This document shows positions 26,840 to 35,831 of a DNA stretch of 64,000 nucleotides, in pieces. The stretch is from Geminicoccaceae bacterium (lineage in GTDB: Bacteria; Pseudomonadota; Alphaproteobacteria; Geminicoccales; Geminicoccaceae): contig JANXAZ010000005.1 of NCBI GenBank assembly GCA_025062095.1, forward strand, positions 1 through 64,000. The letters run 5' to 3'. Below the pieces are notes generated by a model, which was given only the letters and a program-made list of their open reading frames with translations, was not told the DNA's origin and did no database searches. Positions within the stretch are counted from its first letter, which is position 1. Each line of letters begins with the position of its first letter. Position numbers and translations under genes: made by a program.

Positions 26840-27747
26840 CCCGCGCCGTTCCTCGATGGGCTCCTTTCGGCCGGCCATCTCGTCCCGATGGGGGTTCCGG
26901 GTCTGTTCGGCGGGGGCCGGTGCTCGAAGACCTTCTCGCGCGCCTGGAAGCGTTGGTCGACCGTTTCGCGGCGGAAGACGCAGCCGAACGGCCGCGTTTT
27001 CCGCCGGCGTGCGCACGGGCCGACGTCGAACGGAGCGGGTATCTCGAAGGCCTGCCGCATCTGCTCGGGACCGTGCACGCATTCGAGGGCGACGAGCGCG
27101 AGCACCGAGCTCTGCTCGCCGAGTCGCGCGACGGCCGAGACTGGACCCGCAGTCAGCGGTCCACGGCGATCGTACTCGCGCCCGCCGCTTGTTATCCGGT
27201 CTACCCGCCGATCGCCGCGCGCGGTCCTTTGTCCTCGCGAGGCGTCCTCGTCGCCGTCGCGTCCTGGTGCTTCCGCCACGAGCCCTCCGGCGAGCCGACG
27301 CGGCTGCAGTTCTTCCGAATGCGCGAGCAGGTGTGCTTCGGGATTTCCGAGCAGGACTTCCGTGCCCGTTGGATGGAGCGAGCACAGGCTCTCGTGCGCG
27401 CGCTGGAAATGCCGAGACGGCTCGCGGTCGCCAACGATCCCTTCTTCGGCCGTGCGGGTCGGGTCCTCGAAGAAAGTCAGCGCGCCCAGAGCCTCAAATT
27501 CGAGCTCTCGATACCGGTGCACGATCCCGAGCGACCCACCGCCTGTTTTTCTTTCAACTATCATCGGGATCACTTTGCCCGCAGCTTCGGCATCAGGAAC
27601 GCGGAGGGGACGTTCGCGCACACCGCCTGCACCGGTTTCGGTCTCGAACGCCTCGCCTTCGCCCTCATGCGCCACCACGGCCTCGATCCCGGCGCTTGGC
27701 CGCGAACCGTGCGGGCGGTGCCGTGGTCGCGCCGCTGCGCGCCGTGA
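26840..27747 (+). pseudogene. Amino acid:[carrier protein] ligase (SerRS-like), frameshifted N-terminus
   Basis: From about 26922 to 27747 one frame encodes a catalytic core like atypical seryl-tRNA synthetases. It has LAPAACYPVYPPIA, motif 2 CFRHEPSGEPTRLQFFRMRE, LKFELSIPV, ACFSFNYHRDHFARSFGIR, and motif 3 HTACTGFGLERLAFAL. The three zinc ligands expected for this family (Cys, Glu, Cys) are in ACYP, RHEP and TACTG. There is no tRNA-binding arm. These features identify the amino acid:[carrier protein] ligases described from Bradyrhizobium and Agrobacterium. The N-terminal FLDGLLSAGHLVPMGVPGLF (26849-26908) is in another frame, broken by one missing base in the G/C run near 26915. An in-frame TAA lies farther upstream. 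Confidence 0.75.
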
Positions 27748-28224
27748 GCCACCGCGGCGCGCCGGAAGCCGGCCTCGGAGGCGCCGCGGGGTACGCGGGA
27801 GTGCCGGCCCCTCGAGCAATGGTCGCGGCGAGGGGCGGCGCGGATGCTCGGCAGGGGCAAAGCGACCCGCGGGCACGGGCTCGCCGCGACTTCCGGGACC
27901 GACGCGCAGAGATCGCCGCCCGGCGACCGCTCCGCCGGTAGAGGCCGCGCGCGGCGTCTTCTCCCCTGCGCCTGCGCCCGCGGCCCGGCTCCGGCCGATT
28001 CCGTGCGGCACGGGATCGCCCCCGATCGCGGACGGCTCCGTCGCCGGCGCTCGGGTCGGAGACGGGCGAGGGGCGGGCATCGATCGCATCCCGCCGGCCG
28101 CCTCGTCCGGTTCGCGGTCGCGACTGCGCGCACGCCGCGCCCTCGTGTCTCGGGGGCCCGGCTTCGCGGCGCGGCCGGGAGGTCGCCTCGATCGACGTAC
28201 ATGCGAAGGCACGAGTAGAGCCCG
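27748..28224. other. Unassigned GC-rich stretch in the decayed locus
   Basis: About 480 bases between the ligase remnant and the hydrolase remnant. All frames give arginine/proline/glycine-rich translations without recognisable motifs, and stops occur in each. It may hold the eroded remains of a further gene of the cluster, but I cannot identify one. Confidence 0.5.
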
Positions 28225-30134
28225 GTGCGCACGCGGGTTCCGGCGCGCGGCGGGATGGGTGGAGCGCCGCCGTCTCCGGTCCCTGCCCGCGATCGCCGTC
28301 CGGGCCGGTGGCGGTACGAGGCGGCGCGCGCACGCAGAGGTGGCGCCCGAGGAGGAGCGGCCGCGATTCCGCTCGCGACCGGAGACAGTGGCGCGCGGCT
28401 CCATCCCGGGCCGGCGGGTCGGGCGGTGCTCCTTTGTCCGCCGTGGGGCGTCGAGGCTCTCTATGCTCATCGGGGGCTCGTGGAGCTCGCGGAGATGGTC
28501 GCCGCGCGCGGCTCGCCGTGCTCGCGGCTCGACCATCCGGGGACCGGCGAGGCGCGCGATCCCGCGCCCGGTGCCGATCGGGTCGCGTGCCGGCTCGCGG
28601 CGATCGCCGAGGCCGCGCGGCTGTTGCTCGTCGGCACGAACGCGCGCGATCTCGCGGTCGTCGGGGTGCGGCTCGGTGCGCTCCTCGCGGCCGAGACGAT
28701 CGGGGGAACCGAGCGCGTCGCAGCGCTCGCGCTCGTCGCCGCGCCGGCTTCGGGCCGAGCCCATGTGCGCGAACTCGAAGCCTGGATGCGGTTGACCGCC
28801 GGGCAGTCCGGTGATCCCGCCGGTCGGCGCGGAGACGGCGGGCTGGTGCTCGCGGGCTTCGCCTTGGACGCGGGGACGATCGCGCGACTGCGCACGCTCG
28901 ATCCTTTCGCCGGCTCCCCGCCCGCGGGCCGGATCCTCCTCTGCGGCTGCGACCGGATCGCGTGGTGCGCGCCTCCGGCCCGTACGGGCGCGCGGGTGCG
29001 CGTGGAGCGCTCGCCCTTCCCCGGTCTCGCGCGATGGTTGTGCGATCCTCTGTTCTCGACCGTGCCTCGAGACTTCTTCGCCCGATTGGTCGAGCGCCTC
29101 GCGCAAGATGCGCCGACCGCGCTTCTCCGCTCGGCTCTTCCGAAGACGATCGGCGGCGCGAGCTCGCGGGGCCCGGGCTTCGTCGAAGAATTCGTCCTGT
29201 TCGGGGGCGAACGCCGGCTCGCCGGGACGCTCGCCCGACCGGAGGACGAAACGGAAGACGAGGCGGGCGGTTGCCTGCTCCTTCTCAACACGGGCGGTTT
29301 TCCCCGTGCGGGCCCGGGACGAGCCGCGGGCGAGCTCGCGCGGGTGCTCGCCGCGCGCGGTGCGCGGAGCCCGCGGATCGACCTCGCCGGGATCGGCGAC
29401 AGCCCGGCGGACGCCGGGAGCCATCGGTTGGACGTGTTCCACTCCCGGGCCCTCGAGGACATCGCGGCGGCTCTCGATCTCCTGGCCGAGCGGGGATGCG
29501 GACGATCGTCGCGGCGGGTGTCTGTTCCGGAGCCTTTCTCGCCTTGCGCGCGGCGCTCGCGGACGCGCGCATCGGGGGTCTCGTTCTCGTCAATCTGCCG
29601 CGATTGACCTGGCGTCGCTTCGGCGATCTTATTTCCGACGCGTTCGCTGCCGGCGGAGCTCGCGAAGGCCGTCCTCGGCCGGCGGCCGCGAAGAGCTCTG
29701 CGCTTGCTCGCTCTTCTTTTCGAGCGCGGGTGCCGGAGCCTGTTCGTTCCCCTTCCGCCCGGTCCGCGCCGCGCGCTCGCGCGTTGTTCGCGGGCCACGC
29801 GCATGCCGGCGACCCTGCGCGCTCGCGGTGTGCCGATCCTGGCTCTGTTCTCGCCCTACGACTCCGGGTGGACCTTCTTCGATGCGTTGATCGGAGGGCG
29901 ACGCGGGCGGTTGGAAGGGGGCTACTCGAAGTCGAAATTCTCGAAGGGGCGGATCATGTGGTGAGCGAACCTTCCGCGCGCCGCCGCGTCCACGATCTCC
30001 TCGCGCGTCGGCTGGAGGAGCACGGGTTCGTCCCTCGCGCCGGCGGACGAACCGGCGATCGGCCGTGCGCCGAAAGGGTCCGTCGCCTCGTCTCGGACCC
30101 CGGTCACGAGCGCGTCGGCCGCCGGCGACCGTGA
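28225..30134 (+). pseudogene. Tandem alpha/beta-hydrolase protein, three frameshifts
   Basis: The first unit (about 28400-29100, frame 1) has RAVLLCPPWGVEALYAHRGL and the elbow VVGVRLGALLA, lacking the nucleophile serine. The second unit starts near 29176 (VEEFVLFGGERRLAGTLARP) and has LLLNTGGFPRAGPGR and RIDLAGIGDS. The frame is lost in the G run at 29492-29495. It continues in frame 0 with the nucleophile-elbow-like GVCSGAFLAL, and then in frame 1 from about 29640 (LPAELAKAVLGRRPRRALRLLALLFERG). It returns to frame 0 near the G run 29917-29921 with LEVEILEGADHVVSEPSARRRV, the acid/His region. The original was probably a two-domain acyl- or aminoacyl-processing hydrolase tied to the carrier protein. 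That role is inferred from context. Confidence 0.6.
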
Positions 30135-30407
30135 GCGCGGGCGCGCCGCGGGTCCGGGACGGGGTTCGCCGAAGACCCGCGCTCCGAAGGGCCGGCGCGC
30201 GGCGGGCCCCGACCAGAGGCCGGAGGAACGCGCCGGTCGCCGTCTCGAGGCGACCCACTCGTCGGGGCGGGCGGTGCGGATCACAGTATCCCGAAAGCCT
30301 CCGCACCGGGAGCTCGTTGTTTCATCTTCGCGAAAACCGCACGCCCGGACAAGCGGAGACCGGTTACGGGTTTCCGGCACCGCGGGCGGGAAGGGGGCGA
30401 AACGACG

Positions 30408-31040
30408 TCACGCGACCAACAGCCACAGGCCCGTGAGCGCGAGCGCGCCGGCCCACAACAGATCGAGGTTGATCCAGGCGGAACGCAGCACGGCGATCCC
30501 GAGGACGCGGAAGACCAGAAACGCGACGAGGGCGGTCGCACCCACCATCGCCGCGCCGTGTACGAGGACGACGAGAACGGCGCGCGTGGTCGTCGTGGCG
30601 AGGTGCGGAACGGTTCCGGACGCATCGGCGAAGCAGATCGGGATCAGGGCGGGTAGGAGCATGAGGCCGGCGCCGTGCGCGCTCGCCATCGTGAACGACC
30701 ACACGAAGAGGCCGGCGAAGCCCGCGGTCATGCCGACCCGGACGCGACGGGGATGGCCGCGGCGGAACACCCAGACCGACCAGCCGAAGAGGAGAAGACC
30801 GGCGGCACGCCGCAGCGACGCGAGCTCGACGACCGACCCGAGGGCGAGGAAAGCGACGAGGGTGGCGAGCACCGAGGCGGCGTGGCCGAGGGCGATCGGG
30901 ACCGTCGCCCAAGCGACCACGCGCCCGGAACCGCGGTGCATCCCGAGCGCCACCGCGAACAGCCAACCCATCGCCGGATTGATCCCGTGGAAGGCGCCGA
31001 GACCGGCGACCACGAGCCAGGGCGCGAGCTCCCCGCTCAC
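30408..31040 (-). CDS. Six-helix conserved membrane protein downstream of mtoX
   Basis: 210 aa from GTG at 31040, with about six hydrophobic segments. A distinctive N-terminal motif GLGAFHGINPAMGWLFAVALGMHRG is repeated in spirit by MASAHGAGLMLLPALIP. Histidines and glycines within helices recall metal or small-molecule exporters of the NicO/LysE-like type, but I cannot name a family with certainty. It begins 52 bases after the stop of the methanethiol oxidase gene on the same strand. A role in handling the metal cofactor or a product of that enzyme is possible but speculative. Confidence 0.7.
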   Translation of the reverse strand: MSGELAPWLVVAGLGAFHGINPAMGWLFAVALGMHRGSGRVVAWATVPIALGHAASVLATLVAFLALGSVVELASLRRAAGLLLFGWSVWVFRRGHPRRVRVGMTAGFAGLFVWSFTMASAHGAGLMLLPALIPICFADASGTVPHLATTTTRAVLVVLVHGAAMVGATALVAFLVFRVLGIAVLRSAWINLDLLWAGALALTGLWLLVA

Positions 31041-31092
31041 GCCCCGGGTCTCGAAGAAAGACCAGCGTCGACGGACACGCCTCGTTCGGTGC

Positions 31093-32493
31093 TCAGGAGG
31101 GATAGCAGTACGAATCGGAGGACGCGTCGCCGCCTTCCAGGCGGATCTGATGGGGCCGATGCGGACCGGGCCAGCGCACGAAGAACCGCTCGTCGAAGCG
31201 CATACCGCCCGCGGGGTCGGCCTCGACCTTCACCATCCATCCCTCGATACCGTCGGGATAGAATTGCGGATCGACCGCGCCGTAGAGCGAGTTCGTGAAA
31301 TAGATCCGCCGCCCGTCGCGGCTCACCTCCACCATCTGCGGTCCGCCGTTGAGCGGGCGGGACGGATCCGAGGGATGGGGTGTCCGAGTGGCGATGCCCC
31401 CGATGCGCAGCTCACCGGTCAATCGCGGCTTCATCGGATCGGAGACGTCGTACTGCAGGAACTGGCCCGTACCCCAGCAGGACAAGTAGAGGAACTTGTC
31501 GTCGACCGAGAGGTCGATGTCGGTGACCAAGGGCGGCACCGCCTTGAACGGCTTGAGGATCGGCGGCAGGACGTCGGGGTCCGCCGGCTCCGCCGGGACG
31601 GTGATGACCTTGTGGGTCGTCCACTTGCCGTTCTCGCGCTGCCACAGCCAGATGGAAGAAGAAAGATCCTCCAAGCTCAACACGCAGTTCACGAAACCGT
31701 AAGCCTTGGTGGGATCGTGGGCCGGGCGCAACTCGAAGACGAGTTGATACTTCTCGCCGAGGTCGATCTCCTGCAGATGGCGCCGCTTGTGCAGATCGAA
31801 GAAGTGCAGACGGCGTCCGTACTTCGCGCCCAGGATCAGCTCCGGCACCAGCCCGTTCTCGAACATGTCGGGCGTGCCCCATTCGCTGGTCACGAGCGTA
31901 TCGAAGCCGAGATGCCACCAGAAGTCGTAGGCGAAATACTGGGGGCCGCGATCGATCTCCCAACGGCCGAGGACGGCGAAGGTCTCGGGATCCATGAGGA
32001 AGACGCCTCCCGGGCCCTTGCCCTCGGCGTTGCCGAGCGCGCTCACATAGATGCCCTCGGGACCGCAGTGGACCGTGTGCGGACGCGAATATCCCGCCCG
32101 CTCGGCGACCTCTTCGGGTTCGACGACGTGCACGAGCCGCGGCTTTCTCGGATCCGGCTTGGTGTCGAAGACGTAGATTCGCGAGGAGCGCAGGCCCGGA
32201 ACGACCAGGAAGCGCCGCTCGACGTGGGGGTGCGGTGCGTTCGGACACAAATGCGAGCTGCAGGCGTTCCAGCCGAAATGGTGGAATTCGTCGCCGATCT
32301 TCGTCGCTTCCGTCTCGTGCACGATCCGTCCGTAGGAGGACGAGGCGGGATCGACGTCGACCACGGCGAGCCGGTCCGGTACCGCACGGTTCGGGTCGAA
32401 GGCGACCACGTAGGCGAAGGTCTCCGGTGGGGCTTTTTGCGCGAGCCGGGGGCTCGGATAGAAGGTCGGATCGGGTCTGAGCACCGTGGCCAT
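31093..32493 (-). CDS. mtoX: Methanethiol oxidase / selenium-binding protein (SBP56 family)
   Basis: 466 aa, full length for the SBP56/SELENBP1 family. Conserved blocks include HHFGWNACSSHLCPNAPHPHVERRFLVVPGLRSSRIYV, SRPHTVHCGPEGIYVSALG, LVTSEWGTPDMFENG, LYLSCWGTGQFLQYDVSDP and LNGGPQMVEVSRDGRRIYFTNSLY. Bacterial MtoX oxidises methanethiol to formaldehyde, sulfide and peroxide using copper. The N-terminus (MATVLRPDPTFYPSPRLAQ) shows no signal peptide, unlike the periplasmic enzyme described from Hyphomicrobium. It is therefore either cytoplasmic or a different subgroup. An inverted repeat lies 38-57 bases upstream of the ATG. Confidence 0.88.
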   Translation of the reverse strand: MATVLRPDPTFYPSPRLAQKAPPETFAYVVAFDPNRAVPDRLAVVDVDPASSSYGRIVHETEATKIGDEFHHFGWNACSSHLCPNAPHPHVERRFLVVPGLRSSRIYVFDTKPDPRKPRLVHVVEPEEVAERAGYSRPHTVHCGPEGIYVSALGNAEGKGPGGVFLMDPETFAVLGRWEIDRGPQYFAYDFWWHLGFDTLVTSEWGTPDMFENGLVPELILGAKYGRRLHFFDLHKRRHLQEIDLGEKYQLVFELRPAHDPTKAYGFVNCVLSLEDLSSSIWLWQRENGKWTTHKVITVPAEPADPDVLPPILKPFKAVPPLVTDIDLSVDDKFLYLSCWGTGQFLQYDVSDPMKPRLTGELRIGGIATRTPHPSDPSRPLNGGPQMVEVSRDGRRIYFTNSLYGAVDPQFYPDGIEGWMVKVEADPAGGMRFDERFFVRWPGPHRPHQIRLEGGDASSDSYCYPS

Positions 32494-32530
32494 GACTGCA
32501 GTCGCTCCCTGATCGTGCCCTCGAGGCCGT

Positions 32531-32550
32531 CTTTGATGCTGCGATCAAAG
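32531..32550 (-). promoter_or_regulatory. Inverted-repeat operator candidate upstream of mtoX
   Basis: The perfect dyad CTTTGAT-N6-ATCAAAG lies 38-57 bases before the mtoX start and is AT-rich compared with its surroundings. The half-sites resemble TTGAT/ATCAA of FNR/CRP-family boxes, but the spacer is 6, not 4, so the regulator is uncertain. Confidence 0.55.
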
Positions 32551-32613
32551 CATTCCGCCCGCGGTTTGTGAACCGGGTAGGGCGTCCGGACGCCGCGATC
32601 GCGGACCGGGACG

Positions 32614-32643
32614 AAAAGACCGCCCGGCGGGAGCCGGGCGGTC
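32614..32643 (-). terminator. Intrinsic terminator downstream of amtB
   Basis: An 11-bp perfect stem (GACCGCCCGGC at 32618-32628 with GCCGGGCGGTC at 32633-32643) has a 4-base loop. On the minus strand it is followed by TTTT (32617-32614). It lies 26 bases past the amtB stop and insulates mtoX. Confidence 0.9.
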
Positions 32644-32668
32644 GAGGCCGGGGAGCGGAGGAAGCCGA

Positions 32669-33958
32669 TTACTGGACCGCTTCGCCGTGCAACGCGAGAT
32701 CGAGCCCTTCCCGTTCGCTGTCGCGGTCGACGCGCAAGCCGGTGATCGCCTTGACGATCATCGCGATCACGAAGGTCGCGACCGCACACCAGACGATGGT
32801 CCACAAAATGCCCTTGACTTGGATCCAGACCTGGGCGGGGTTGCCCTCGATGAGCCCGGGCGTGCCGCCCACGGCTTCGACCGCGAACACGCCGGTCAAG
32901 ACCGCTCCGACGATGCCGCCCACGCCGTGCACGCCGAAGACGTCCAGGCTGTCGTCGTAGCCGAGCCAGTTCTTGAGGTAGACCGAAGCCCAGAAGCACA
33001 TGAGACCGGCGGCGAGGCCGATGACGAGTGCCCCGTTGGGCAAGACGAAACCGGAAGCCGGGGTGATCGCGACCAGACCCGCGACCGCACCCGAGGCGAT
33101 GCCGAGGACGGAGGGTTTGCCTTTGGCGACCCACTCGGCGAGCATCCAGGCGATGGCGGCGGCGGCCGTCGCGATGTGGGTGACGAGCATCGCCATTCCG
33201 GCGCGGCCGTCGGCCGCCACGGCGGAGCCGGCGTTGAAGCCGAACCAGCCGACCCACAGAAGCGAGGCTCCCATCACCGTCAAGACGAGGTTGTGCGGGG
33301 CCATGGGCTCGGTGCGGTAGCCGATGCGCGGGCCGAGCACCAGACAGAGGACGAGGCCGGCGATACCCGCATTGATGTGGACGACGGTTCCGCCCGCGAA
33401 ATCGAGTACGCCGTCTTTGGCGAGGAATCCCGTGTTGACGGCCCAGACCCAGTGGGCGACAGGAGCGTATACAAAAATCGACCATAAAATAGTGAAAAGC
33501 AACAAAGCTCCGAACTTCATGCGATCGACCAGGGCGCCGACGATGAGAGCCGTGGTGATGATGGCGAAGGTCATCTGGAACATCACGAAAACGCTCTCCG
33601 GCATCGTGCCCGAGAGGGTGTCCTTGCCGATGCCGGTCAGGAACATCTTCGAGAGGTCGCCGATGTAAGGGCCACCGTCGCCGAAGGCCAGGCTGTAGCC
33701 GACGATCATCCAGACGATCGAGACGACACAACAAATCGCGAAAACCTGCATCAAAACCGACAAGACGTTTTTCTTACGGACCATTCCGCCGTAGAACAAG
33801 GCGACGCCCGGAATCGTCATCATCAGCACGAGGGCGGTAGCGGTGATCATCCAGGCGGTATCGCCCTTGTCCAGCGCGGCCTCGGCGGCGAGTGCGGGAC
33901 GATGGCCGCAGAGGCCGAAGGCGAGGGCAGCTAGCGCCAGCAGAGGCCTCGAGTGCAT
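32669..33958 (-). CDS. amtB: Ammonium transporter AmtB
   Basis: 429 aa. A cleavable signal peptide (about 1-24, ending PALAAEA) is followed by eleven membrane helices. The twin pore histidines are in GGTVVHINAGIAGLVL and DVFGVHGVGGIVGA. The family start DTAWMITATALVLMMTIPGVALFYGGMVRKKNVLSVLMQ is intact. AmtB conducts ammonium/ammonia into the cell when nitrogen is scarce. The usual partner glnK is not next to it here. The gene stands alone with its own terminator. The region upstream contains only a weak sigma-54-like match. Confidence 0.96.
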   Translation of the reverse strand: MHSRPLLALAALAFGLCGHRPALAAEAALDKGDTAWMITATALVLMMTIPGVALFYGGMVRKKNVLSVLMQVFAICCVVSIVWMIVGYSLAFGDGGPYIGDLSKMFLTGIGKDTLSGTMPESVFVMFQMTFAIITTALIVGALVDRMKFGALLLFTILWSIFVYAPVAHWVWAVNTGFLAKDGVLDFAGGTVVHINAGIAGLVLCLVLGPRIGYRTEPMAPHNLVLTVMGASLLWVGWFGFNAGSAVAADGRAGMAMLVTHIATAAAAIAWMLAEWVAKGKPSVLGIASGAVAGLVAITPASGFVLPNGALVIGLAAGLMCFWASVYLKNWLGYDDSLDVFGVHGVGGIVGAVLTGVFAVEAVGGTPGLIEGNPAQVWIQVKGILWTIVWCAVATFVIAMIVKAITGLRVDRDSEREGLDLALHGEAVQ

Positions 33959-34477
33959 TTCGACTCCTTACGTTCTCAGTCTCGCATTCGGCTGCGACCC
34001 CGACGCGGGGGCTCGGAGAGGTCGCATTCGCGCCCGATCAAGAAGCGTGCCGCGAGCGGCTTCGCGCGCGGCGCTCGTGTCGTTCTTCGCTCTCGCGGCC
34101 GCTGTCGACGAGTCGTGCCTAATTTTTAGGCAAAGACGGTCGAAGAACTGGAACTCTGCCCATCGAGCGAGCTTCGCGGTCGGACGTCGAGCCGGCCGAA
34201 ACGCATCGAGCCGAAAACGAGTTTTCGGTCAAAAAGGGCGGCGCTCCGCTCGCAGCCACGATCTCCCGCCTCGCCGGCGACCACGGGCCGGAGGAAGCCC
34301 CGACCCTTGCCTCGCGAGCGGTCGCCGGAACCGAGCGGTATTCGGGTGTGCCGAAAGAGCCGATCGCCGGGGGAGTTGGCGGCGGCTTTACTCTCTCGCG
34401 GCAGGATGACCCGCGCGTCCCGGCAGTCAGAAGCGCGGCCCGCGCACCGACCCGGGATCGTTGAAGCGGAGCCCGCC
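33959..34477. other. Divergent intergenic region between amtB and the PAS gene
   Basis: About 520 bases with no convincing gene; the longer open frames are arginine-rich antisense-like readings. It should hold the promoters of amtB (leftward) and the PAS protein (rightward). A short AT-rich palindrome at 34116-34132 is annotated separately. Confidence 0.6.
34116..34132. promoter_or_regulatory. 17-bp palindrome upstream of amtB
   Basis: TGCCTAA-TTT-TTAGGCA is a perfect 7-bp inverted repeat in an otherwise GC-rich spacer. It lies about 160 bases upstream of amtB and 345 bases upstream of the PAS gene start. It may be an operator; the bound protein is unknown. Confidence 0.4.
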
Positions 34478-35065
34478 ATGACCGCTTTCGTCTGGCTCGC
34501 CAAGCGCACGCTGCCCCTACGCGTCCTCGACGAATGCGATCCGGCTTTCGCGCTCGCCCATCGGGCCTGGTGGGAAGCGCGACGCGAGGGACTCCTGCCC
34601 GCGCGCGCGGCTCTCGACCGGCCGATGCTGCGCATTCTTTTGCCCGATGGGGAGTGGCTGGAATCCGACTCGCGTCCGGTCCTCGGGCGGCTCGCGGCGC
34701 TGGGCGGAGCCGTCGCCGTGCAGCCGCGTGCCGCGCGTCGGCGGTTGGGCGATCTCCTCCTCGAAGATCAGCGCACCGTTCGTTTCACCGGCTCGGCGCT
34801 CTTCCAGGAGATCGTCGTCGCGGGGCCCGACACGGTCGAGCGTTGGCGGCATCTCTTGCTGCCCACCGCGGACGACGGGATTCGGGTAGGCGCCCTGTTC
34901 CAGCTCCTTCGGTTGGTGGCGAGCGCGCCGAGGGATGCGGTGGCGAGGGCGCATGCGGCGGTCACGCCGGGACCGGCTCGAGACGATGGCGCGGAGGCCA
35001 ACGTACCGGATGGCGCGGATGGGTCGGCAGCTCCGCCAGCTTCTCCAAAAACTCCGGCAAGGTGA
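34478..35065 (+). CDS. PAS-like (PAS_5 type) domain protein
   Basis: 195 aa from ATG at 34478, chosen because the upstream in-frame extension is low complexity. The N-terminal half has AHRAWWEARREGLLPARAALDRPMLRILLPDGEWLE, the W...R.G.LP.RAxxDP...LLP pattern of alphaproteobacterial PAS_5 proteins. LFQEIVVAGPDTVERWRHLLLP follows. These small PAS proteins are thought to act as sensors or adaptors, but no partner kinase is nearby. The last 104 bases overlap the end of the opposite-strand gene at 34962, and the C-terminal 60 residues look non-conserved. Confidence 0.65.
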   Translation: MTAFVWLAKRTLPLRVLDECDPAFALAHRAWWEARREGLLPARAALDRPMLRILLPDGEWLESDSRPVLGRLAALGGAVAVQPRAARRRLGDLLLEDQRTVRFTGSALFQEIVVAGPDTVERWRHLLLPTADDGIRVGALFQLLRLVASAPRDAVARAHAAVTPGPARDDGAEANVPDGADGSAAPPASPKTPAR

Positions 35066-35687
35066 TCCAACACAGATAGAGCACCTCGGAGCCGCCCTGC
35101 GGCGGCCACCAGCCGCTCAGGCATTTCTCCACGTGCGCGTAACCATAAGAGCGGGTCGGCACCGGGGTCGCCGCCAGGCTCTCGCGCACGAAGCCGGTAT
35201 TGGCGGCCACGGCGGCGTTGCGGAAGCTCAACGCCCGCGACAGATAGGGAAGAAAAAGCGCGAGCCCCGATCGGCGGAAGGCCGGAACGACGTAGGTCGA
35301 ACCGGAATGGCTGATGCGCCCGTGCAGCCGCGTGGAGATCGGCAGCGTCGGGATCCGTTCGACCCCGAACCGAGCCGCGAAGCCCTCTGCGTACCAGATC
35401 CGCCCCGTGGCGACGAGCTCCATGAAGTCCTCGCACTCGAAAACGCGCTCGGCGCTCGAGGCGACCACGCTTCCGTCCCGGTCGACGGCGGCGAGCCAGA
35501 AGTCGTGGGGACCGAAGCGGCTCGCGCGGGGATCGAAGGTCGGATTGGCGAACGCGTCTCGGCTCTCGAGGAACCGAACGAGACGTTCGAAATCCCGCTC
35601 GACGACGAGGGAAAGACCGAGACGATGAACCGCCTCGACCAGCGCGTCGACGGCGTCTGCGAGCAGAATCGTCGAGGAATCGGACAC
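34962..35687 (-). CDS. GNAT-like protein, tandem paralogue 2
   Basis: 241 aa from GTG at 35687 (VSDSSTILLADAVDALVEAV). It is clearly paralogous to the upstream protein at 35868-36620. Shared blocks are SRDAFANPTFDPRASRFGPHDFW versus SRGAFVNPSFDPRTSRLGRRDFW, LSRALSFRNAAVAANTGFVRESL, YGYAHVEKCLSGWWPPQG and EVLYLCWI. The region before SRALSFRN (VVPAFRRSGLALFLPYL) resembles a GNAT beta4-alpha3 unit, but the acetyl-CoA loop R-x-x-G-x-G/A is degraded to RRSGLA. The function is unknown. Its 3' end overlaps the PAS gene. Confidence 0.7.
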   Translation of the reverse strand: MSDSSTILLADAVDALVEAVHRLGLSLVVERDFERLVRFLESRDAFANPTFDPRASRFGPHDFWLAAVDRDGSVVASSAERVFECEDFMELVATGRIWYAEGFAARFGVERIPTLPISTRLHGRISHSGSTYVVPAFRRSGLALFLPYLSRALSFRNAAVAANTGFVRESLAATPVPTRSYGYAHVEKCLSGWWPPQGGSEVLYLCWITLPEFLEKLAELPTHPRHPVRWPPRHRLEPVPA

Positions 35688-35831
35688 GCGACGGGTCCTC
35701 CCGGCATCGCCCTCGGGCCGACCGCGGGAAGCTGTTCCTGATCGGACGCCGACGGGCACGACGGCCGCGTCCTTCGCGGCGGACCCGTTCTCGACGATAA
35801 CTTTTTGTTAACCAATCACCGCTTCATCCGG

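Noticed and set aside
32531-32550. FNR/CRP box at the mtoX dyad.
   Set aside because: Half-sites fit but the spacer is 6 bases and not 4; kept only as a generic operator.
34037-34052. Sigma-54-like site upstream of amtB (minus strand CGGCAC-N5-TTGAT).
   Set aside because: The essential GC of the -12 element is GA and the first base of -24 differs; too weak without expression data.
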